A program made the position numbers and the translations under genes. DNA of 64,000 bases, taken from the NCBI RefSeq assembly GCF_037126465.1, contig NC_088201.1, forward strand, positions 65,556,879 to 65,620,878, in the 5' to 3' direction. Each line of letters begins with the position of its first letter. The stretch's first letter is position 1. Below the pieces are notes generated by a model. It did not search any database. It was not told where the DNA came from and was given only the letters and a program-made list of their open reading frames with translations. Positions 57,389-64,000 of this stretch are shown in pieces. The DNA comes from Ornithodoros turicata (lineage: Eukaryota > Arthropoda > Arachnida > Ixodida > Argasidae).

Positions 57389-58594
57389 ATGTACGACAAC
57401 CAAGATGATCGCATCTTGGTGTTCAAAGTGCGAGCACCGCAGGGGTATTTCGGTAAAGATGTGTTGGATGCTTGTAAACGTGTCGCGCCTGGTAAAGTTC
57501 GTGGTGCGCAGAATCAAGGGTATGGTTATTATGAGGTGGTAATGAATGATTTGGAAGGAGTGAGGTTGCTTAAGGAGGAGGGATCGGTTGTGATTGGGGG
57601 GAAAAAAGTTGATGCGTTTTATTTGGGTGCAAAGATGAGGAGGGTCACGGTGTTCAGGTACCCGATTGATTATCCTGACACAGACTTAGAGAAGGAACTG
57701 GGGAACTACGGTGTCGTAATTAAGACACAGAGAGAGAAGTACGGTGGTGACCACGAGGACTGCGAGACGGGTACGCGTTTCGTTCTCATGGAGCTTAGAG
57801 GGGAGCTTCCCAACTTTTTGACGGTGAGAGGGACCCGTGTTGAATGTCTGTACCACGGGGTTACACAAAGGTGTGCTAAGTGTGACGCGACAGATCATTT
57901 AGCTCGTGACTGTAAGGCCCTCAGATGCCGGTGGTGTGGCTCCTTCTATGAAGGAGAATGTGGGAAGTGTAAGGCAGGAAAGGAGAGGAAACGGAACGTC
58001 CCAGCCGACGTTAGAGTTTCGGTGTGGGGAGGAGTTCCTGATCCTGTTCACACTCCGTGGATTTCCGACGAGAATTTTCCTTGTTTGGGAAACACGGACA
58101 AGGACATGGAGGGGAACAATGGTGTCGCTCAGGATGTGGAAAATTCGGTAGATGTGGATGATGGTGGTGAAAATTCCGTAGAAATGCAGGAGAATATCGC
58201 GGGAAAAGAAGAAAAAGAAAATCAGGAGGAAAGTGCAGTGGTTCATCAGCTTCAGCATCAGAACAAGCAAGATGCTGAGGATGACGAAAGCCAGGGTACG
58301 GAGGAGTCGGAGGATGTAGAAGGGTGTAGTAGGGTGGACATAAAGAAAGTTGAGGTGCTCGAAAATCGTTCTAGTGATGACGCAATGAATGTGTCGGATG
58401 CATCTACCACCGCAACGCTTTGTGCGTCTCCTGGGTCAAATAACGAGTCGTCGGATAGTGGAGAGAGCGTAGCTACTCTGGTATCTGAAAGTGAAGGACG
58501 TGTGAGTGACAGTAGTGACAAGAATGATAGGGGCATGACTCTGAAAAGGAGGAGGATATCGAAGAGGAGGAAGAGGGCGGGTAAATGCGCCTGA
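57389..58594 (+). CDS. LINE ORF1: nucleic-acid-binding protein with zinc knuckles
   Basis: 401 codons from the ATG at 57389 (MYDNQDDRILVFKVRAPQGY). The N-terminal ~150 residues look like an RNA-binding fold. Near residues 158-190 are two knuckles: CAKCDATDHLARDC (CX2CX4HX4C) and CRWCGSFYEGECGKC. The C-terminal half is low in complexity and strongly acidic, rich in E, D, S and N, ending in a basic patch (KRRRISKRRKRAGKC) that could be a nuclear signal. LINE ORF1 proteins bind the element RNA and accompany it to the nucleus. No defects seen. Confidence 0.85.
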   Translation: MYDNQDDRILVFKVRAPQGYFGKDVLDACKRVAPGKVRGAQNQGYGYYEVVMNDLEGVRLLKEEGSVVIGGKKVDAFYLGAKMRRVTVFRYPIDYPDTDLEKELGNYGVVIKTQREKYGGDHEDCETGTRFVLMELRGELPNFLTVRGTRVECLYHGVTQRCAKCDATDHLARDCKALRCRWCGSFYEGECGKCKAGKERKRNVPADVRVSVWGGVPDPVHTPWISDENFPCLGNTDKDMEGNNGVAQDVENSVDVDDGGENSVEMQENIAGKEEKENQEESAVVHQLQHQNKQDAEDDESQGTEESEDVEGCSRVDIKKVEVLENRSSDDAMNVSDASTTATLCASPGSNNESSDSGESVATLVSESEGRVSDSSDKNDRGMTLKRRRISKRRKRAGKCA

Positions 58595-58661
58595 GGTGCG
58601 TGTCTAGATGAGATTGCTGTTCTCCGACGTGTTTTTCTTGAACCCTTCCCCGACTTCGTCA

Positions 58662-61600
58662 ATGACTTTCAAATTATTAACGTTTAATGTAAGGGGATTT
58701 CGAAGTAGAGTCAAACAAAACGAAGTCATAGACCTAGCAAGGTTTTTAGGAGTGAATTGTATATTCATTCAAGAATCGCATTGGCACAAACAGCTGGAGG
58801 CAAAAGAATTTGACAGATGTTTCAACACATTGTCTTATTGGAGCTACGGAACCCATAACTCACGAGGGGTCGGCATTATCTTCTTAAAACCAAGAGAGGT
58901 AAAAGTTATCAAGTTTGAGAAAGACCTGCACGGGAGAATAGTAACCGCAGACATAGATAACGATGGCACGTTGCTTAGACTTATCAATATATATGGGCCA
59001 AATAAAGCAAATGAGTCGGGGGAGTTTTATAGAGATGAGCTTCCTTACTAGTTCATTGGAGCTTACAGTTTCATTGTGGGAGGTGATTTCAACTGTGTAA
59101 TTGATGCAAAAGATACATCATCGGGTGTACATAAAAACGTTTCTGGAGCCGCAGAGTTGCGGCAGGCTATAGATGCTTTTAAGTTGGCAGACGCTTGGAC
59201 ATTGGCTAGAGGAGGAGGAAATGGGTTCACACGACTAAACAAATTGGGGGGAAGTAGACTAGACAGAATTTATGTGTCAAGTCACTTGTTGTGTAATGTA
59301 GAAAATATTCAGACGATTGAGACCATTGACATATCTGATCATAAGGGAGTTTTAGTTGAATTGACAAAAGTGGGTTTTCCAGGCTCCCGACACCCCTGGC
59401 GCATGAACACCAAATTACTGCAGTGTCCAGAAATTCATGCGGACATACAGACCTTAATTGAGAGAGCGGTCCGGGAGAGTGACAGTACGTTTGCTTGGTG
59501 GGTAAAACTCAAAGATGACATCAGGAACTGTCTGAGAGCCTGGGGCCGGAAAAAGGCCCATGAGAAGCGTGCTTTGACATGCAGACTTCAGGCACATCTG
59601 CGCCAACTTCAACAAACCGGCACTGGGTTTCTTTCCGGTGTGACATTTTCTTCTGCCAACGATCACCTGGCACTCCTGAGGGAGGAGCGGTGGGAGGCAG
59701 TAAGGTACTTGGCGGCGAAAAATAAATTTGAGAAGGAAGCCTGGTGCTCCCGAAGGCTCCTCTCCAAACATCTCTCTTCGGCTCAGCCACCAATGGAGGC
59801 TCTAATGAAAAACGGCAGCAGAATCACTGGTCAGAGACAAATAGCTGAAATGGCCAGAGAGTTCTTCTCAGACTTGTACGGGGGAGACCTCACAGAGTCG
59901 GACCGTTTCAGTTCCGATTCCACCCGCAACAGGGGTGTTGAACTGAGCTGTGAGGAGGTTGTTCAGGTTGTCCGTAACCTGAAAAAGAGGAAAGCACCAG
60001 GACCCGATGGGTTGCCTGCTGAGTTCTACAAACACTATTGGAACCTCCTGGGTCCCTCTCTGATTAACGTGTTTAATAACTCTCTAGAACAGGGATCATT
60101 ACCAGATGAGTTTATGGAGGGAACCGTTACTTTGTTGTGCAAGGACCCCCAGCGAAAGGAGCAGTTGGGAGCCTGGAGGCCGATAACACTTTTAAACGTA
60201 GACTACAAAATTCTAGCAAAGGTTCTAGTAAAGAGGCTACAAAAAAACATGGAAAACTGGATATCGCCATTTCAGGGGGCAGCAGTCGGTGGTAGAAAAA
60301 TACAGGACAAACTTTGGGAAATCAGGGATGTAATACAGTGGTTAGCGGAGAGGGACGTACGAAGTATTTTAATGGCCTTTGATCAAGAAAAGGCTTTTGA
60401 TAGGTTGAAACATGCGTTTTTGAGGGAAACGCTAGAACAAGTCGGAGCAGAAAATGAAATAGTAAGCACTATAGGAGCGATGTATAGAGGATGCAAGAGC
60501 AGGTTGCTCATCAACGGTTGTCTAGGGAAGGAATTTATTATTAGAAGAGGTGTAAGGCAGGGTTGCCCTCTTTCTCCTCTTTTGTACGTACTGGCATTTG
60601 ATCGCCTCCTGCGAGAGCTCTATCAGTGTTCATCAATCAAGGGAGTGGGAATACCTGGCTCGGCACAGACAAAGACAATAGTCGCCTATGCAGACGACTT
60701 GTCCATGATTGTTCAGAGTGAAAAGGACGTGGAGAACACATTGCGGGTTTTAGAAGATTATGGGACAAGAAGTGGAGCGAAAATTAACAAAGAGAAATCG
60801 AAAATGTTGTACATGGGGGGCGAGCACCCAAGGAGAGATGTAGGGCTTAAGGTTGTTGAGGAAGTAACAATTTTAGGTATCCTATTTGATAAGCATGGAG
60901 CGTCTTGCAAGAATTGGTCCTACTTGAAGGCAGCAGTCGAAAAGATTATGAACGACCACGACGAGCCTGCAATGTCATTGATGGCTAGAGCACAGGTCAT
61001 TAAAGCGATCGTGTTGCCAAAGTACACCTACTTGTTCTCGGTCATTCACCCATCTCGGGATGTATGCCGAGGAATAGAGAAATGTTGTTTTAGCTTCATT
61101 TGGAGTGGAAAGACTCAGTGGGTGGCGCAAGAAAGATTAAAGCTTCCAGTAGAGGATGGTGGCCTGCAAATCCCGGACTTTCGACATTTGGCACAGGCAT
61201 ACGCGTTACATGGAACTTACAGGAGGCTAACTCAGGAAGGTTCCGGGAAACTGTTATCGAGATTTTGGCTGGGCACTAACATAAAACTTTTTAGGCAAGA
61301 AAGCATTGATCATAGAGTGCCAATGTCTGAAAACCAGCCAAGAATATACAAAGTAGCGAAACAGGCTCTTGTACAGCTTAAAAAGTTAAACAATAATAAG
61401 GAGTATGGCGATTGCAAGGTCGTGGAAATCTACAAAGACTTGAGGAAAGAATTAGTTGAGAACTCCTCTCCCCAGATAACACGAGAGGGATGGAGAAGAC
61501 TGAATAGCTTCTGGTTGGATAGTAAAAGGAAATCGCTGTTGTGGAGAATAGGGCATGGAGTACTACCTGTGAAAGACAGATTCTATTTATGGGGCAAGAC

Positions 61601-62015
61601 CAGTAGACGGAACTGCGCACTTTGTAGTCGCACAGAAACAGTAAAACATGCAATTTTTGAGTGTAAAGTGCCTGCATACCTGTGGTTGTGCTTCAAAAAA
61701 TATTTTGGATTAAGTAGTCTAACTTTTGAACAAGCTGTGGGGATCCATATCGGGCAAGTAGTTAAGAAGCAGCAAAGATTCTATCTATTGGTCGCCGCAG
61801 AAATTGTCTATCAAGTGTGGCTTAATAGGTGTAGGGTTGTTCATGGAGGTGATTGTTGGAGCAAGGCGAAATTTAGGAATATTGTGAGCTATTATGTCCG
61901 CATGTGGCTTGGGAGGGAAAGGTTACGTTTGGGGCCGCAAAATTTCTTCAAACAGTGGCAGTGCAAAGGCTTCAGGGTGGTGGACGGGATCATCAAGTTC
62001 CACTTCAGTGAGTAA
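58662..62015 (+). pseudogene. LINE ORF2: endonuclease and reverse transcriptase, one stop
   Basis: Starts at ATG 58662 (MTFKLLTFNVRGF). The APE-type endonuclease has N in FNVRG, E in FIQESH, NIYGPN, GGDFN and ISDHKG. A TAG at 59049-59051 interrupts it between NIYGPN and GGDFN; the frame then runs open to 62015. The RT includes KAPGPDGLPAEFY, WRPITLLNVDYKILA, AFDQEKAFDRL, RRGVRQGCPLSPLL and AYADDLSM. The C-terminal domain has a CCHC-type motif (NCALCSRTETVKHAIFEC). No RNase H is seen, which with the RT motif order suits the L1/Tx1 group. A single TAG makes this copy inactive unless read through. ORF2 starts 67 bases after ORF1 stops. Confidence 0.92.
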
Positions 62016-62326
62016 GTATGAATGAAATTATGTTTCCCGAACATTTGAAAGCTTTCCAGGGGAGGGAATTGGTAAGATATGTGAGGTGGTTTAAATGTGA
62101 AGCACAGTGGTGTTGGCACTCCTCGAGAGTATACGATGGGATGCTGCACTTCAGTGCGATAGCAATGTGGCATTGTTTTAGAACTTGTCTCAGTTGTTGA
62201 CTCAAGGGTAGAAATAGGCAAGATAAGAATAACAAGTGGGGTAGCAAGCGGGATAAATGGTTAGGGAAAGTTTAGGAAGATGAGTACACAATCTTCTGTG
62301 GCTCATCTCATAGAGTCAACAATACA

Positions 62327-62345
62327 ACATCGAAGAGGCTGTTAT
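62327..62345. repeat. Right 19-bp target duplication of the full-length LINE
   Basis: Second copy of ACATCGAAGAGGCTGTTAT. It leads into the (ATT)n tail of the older LINE. Confidence 0.9.
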
Positions 62346-62410
62346 TATTATTATTAATATTACAATACAATTATACAATACAATTGTTAATATTACTGTT
62401 ATTATCTATT
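62341..62410. repeat. (ATT)n microsatellite, tail of the older LINE
   Basis: TTATTATTATTATTAATATTAC and further imperfect ATT/AAT units. Equivalent to the TAA run at 7064-7084 on the other strand. Confidence 0.8.
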
Positions 62411-63242
62411 AGTGGCCCTATCATACAGTTTGCAATACAAGAGTAGAGGATATCGTGTCGTAACAATAGTGGACCGCGAACCCGATGAGAACCCGATAAT
62501 TGACGGTGGGAAAGCTAATGTCGACCTGGCCTACTTGGGGGCGAATCCCCGAGCCAACGCTCAAAAGGGATTCACACTCTCAGTGTGAGCAAGCTATCCT
62601 ACACTTTTTCCTAGTCAATATGCTGGGCTGCCTCACCAATACATGTACCCGTCCACCTATTTGCCGACACTAGGCCTGATCCCCTCTCACAACCGCCCCC
62701 GTCCCTGGTCACTTTTTATGATTACGCCCCGGCCTATGCTCAGGGACCTCAGAGGGTCCGTACAGGTGCTACAGGAGCCGAACTGGCCTACCCATTCCCG
62801 GCCAGTCCCTCTGGAGCGATGCTCACCACTCACTGCCACTGTCAGCCACTGCTCCCTACCTAACCCCTAAAGGTGCATACGACACGTTGCCCCGGCCTCT
62901 GGCCATGACGGGAGCTACTAGCAGTCTGGCTCGAGCCCCGCCGCCCTATGGTGCTCAAGCGCAAGACACCAGGCTGCAATAAGGGCTTCTTCTAAGTTTA
63001 ACCTAAAGAGCGTACGCCACTTTCGGGACATGGCGGGCCACAAATCGCAATTTCGCCGGCGGCGATCCTGGGTGGCTGGGGCTGGATTTGGGGCCATGTC
63101 TGGTACCGTCATATTGACGATAGTCACAGTGACCTGGATAGAGGGCAGTTCATTCTCTGACCCGTACAGATCAACTACCAAATGTGGATAGCGCGCTGCA
63201 CAGCGGTACACAGCGGCCGCGTTCGGGGGCCGTCACTCGCTC
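62411..63242. other. No gene recognised
   Basis: The first 50 bases (to about 62445) match the flank of the other LINE tail near 7000-7040. The remainder is GC-richer with short frames on both strands and no recognised motif. Confidence 0.4.
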
Positions 63243-63245
63243 TAA

Positions 63246-63924
63246 GGCCGCGTACCCACATGCGGTAGAGATGTGCGCAACCGCCTGCCGCAAGCGGACG
63301 CGTATGCATGCCGCCCCAGCCATACTGCCTCCGCCCGCTACTCTCCACAGCGAAAGCTTGACAAGATGGCGAACGACAGCGAAGTCGAGCTACTGACTGT
63401 AGTGAACGTTTGCTATCTTACATCTAAGCTTTTGCGAAATCAACATCGCAGACGCAAGAAACGCATGCTTTGGGGTCACTCGCTGTGGCGATAGCGCATT
63501 CTTTTCTTGTGAACAATGTTTAGCTTTCAACTTTCTGACACTATGACAGTCAATATCTTACACTTTACTTACCTGCACTCCCAAATTTTATTCCAGTGTC
63601 TACCCGAAAGTCATTTTAATGCAATGCTCTATAATGTAGGCAGCAATAACATTTTATTTCCGTCATAAATTCGCCGGCTGAAAAACGTGAGCATCACTGC
63701 GACATAACTTCTAGTCAACGACGCCGTCAATGCTCCCCGTGCGGGAGGCCGGTAGAAAACAAGAACGCACGCAACTTCCGTTTACTTCGTGATTGGCCGA
63801 CCATGTGCGGATGCCGCTAAAAATCGGGCACTGCGCGATCGCCAAAAAGCGGAACGCGGAGGTTGTTTTTCCCGTACAGCGGCAAGAGTTTCCGTGCAGA
63901 TTCTCCGCATCTGGGTACGCGGCC
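63246..63924. mobile_element. PIF/Harbinger-type element, 679 bp, TAA duplication
   Basis: GGCCGCGTACCCACATGCGG at the left pairs with the right end with one mismatch. TAA flanks both (63243-63245, 63925-63927). A short ORF at 63366-63494 (MANDSEVELLTVVNV ... ending in an Arg/Lys-rich RRRKKRMLWGH) resembles the start of a Harbinger nuclease, which usually has an Arg-rich then Trp segment. The catalytic part is gone. Confidence 0.82.
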
Positions 63925-64000
63925 TAAGCCTCGTTCGAAGGGGTATTCGCAGAGTCCTACACAGGGAGAGGGCAGTCCTTGGTGCTGTGGAGTTCGGAAG

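Larger units (their letters stand above)
57104..62326 (+). mobile_element. Near-intact L1/Tx1-like LINE, 5.2 kb
   Basis: Flanked by a perfect 19-bp direct repeat. It starts with a pyrimidine-rich 5' end (CTTCCTCTTCC), has a ~285-base 5' UTR, ORF1 (57389-58594), ORF2 (58662-62015) and a ~310-base 3' UTR ending GTCAACAATACA without a long A tail. The only defect seen is a TAG in ORF2. The TSD and intact frames point to a recent insertion, by target-primed reverse transcription, into an older LINE tail. Confidence 0.92.

Noticed and set aside
62643..63211. Frames at 62643-62870 and 62918-63211 as exons
   Set aside because: Short, on opposite strands, without splice borders or family motifs.

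Overview
The window is nuclear DNA of an animal, most likely an arthropod and probably a tick or other chelicerate. Reading frames are short and broken, spliced exons occur, and almost everything recognisable is transposable-element DNA: LINEs, Ty3/Gypsy LTR elements, mariner, pogo, hAT, PIF/Harbinger and TTAA-type DNA elements, tRNA-like SINE heads and microsatellites. YqaJ-type nuclease and P2X7-tail-type fragments also occur, and these are common in tick genomes. The taxon is an inference from family content. No intact ordinary host gene was recognised. || Layout. 1-4.7 kb: a 17-20 bp tandem repeat, a mariner 5' end fused to a decayed L1/Tx1-like LINE, and a frameshifted YqaJ fragment. 6.4-7.8 kb: a small MITE and fragments of RNase H-bearing LINEs. 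7.9-9.5 kb: a 5' LTR, primer site and broken gag of one Gypsy-like family. 10.3-11.06 kb: the 3' part of an RNase H LINE, which resumes at 23.55 kb. 24.3-25.0 kb: a P2X7-tail-like gene remnant with an intron. 26.5-34 kb: Harbinger, hAT and mariner-type MITEs, some nested. 37.7-42.3 kb: a Ty3/Gypsy element with gag, pol and a deletion from integrase into the 3' LTR. 42.3-52 kb: foldback repeats, a ~200 bp tandem array split by a Harbinger-like element, and a second large inverted arrangement. 52.8-53.6 kb: a pogo/Tigger-like element. 53.8-56.3 kb: the 3' half of the same LTR family as at 7.9 kb, split by a TTAA-type MITE. 57.1-62.3 kb: a nearly intact two-ORF L1/Tx1-like LINE with a 19-bp target duplication. 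63.2-63.9 kb: another Harbinger-like MITE. || The outstanding object is 11066-23543: a 12,478-bp, almost perfectly palindromic element with ~6.2-kb arms and a 96-bp unique centre. It begins AGTAGTATAG, ends with the exact complement, is flanked by a 6-bp direct repeat (CACACT), and interrupts an RNase H LINE whose frame is continuous once the element and one repeat copy are removed. Each arm carries a 236-codon reading frame with one internal TGA and its own poly(A) signal, a divergent set of TATA-, splice- and poly(A)-like signals, and an outer zone with over 30 CCAAT boxes plus GC boxes. Six-base duplications and AG/CT ends are properties of Polinton/Maverick-class integrase elements, but no polymerase, integrase or capsid gene is present. 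I read it as a previously unrecognised palindromic, probably non-autonomous, element or the residue of a linear DNA virus-like element.
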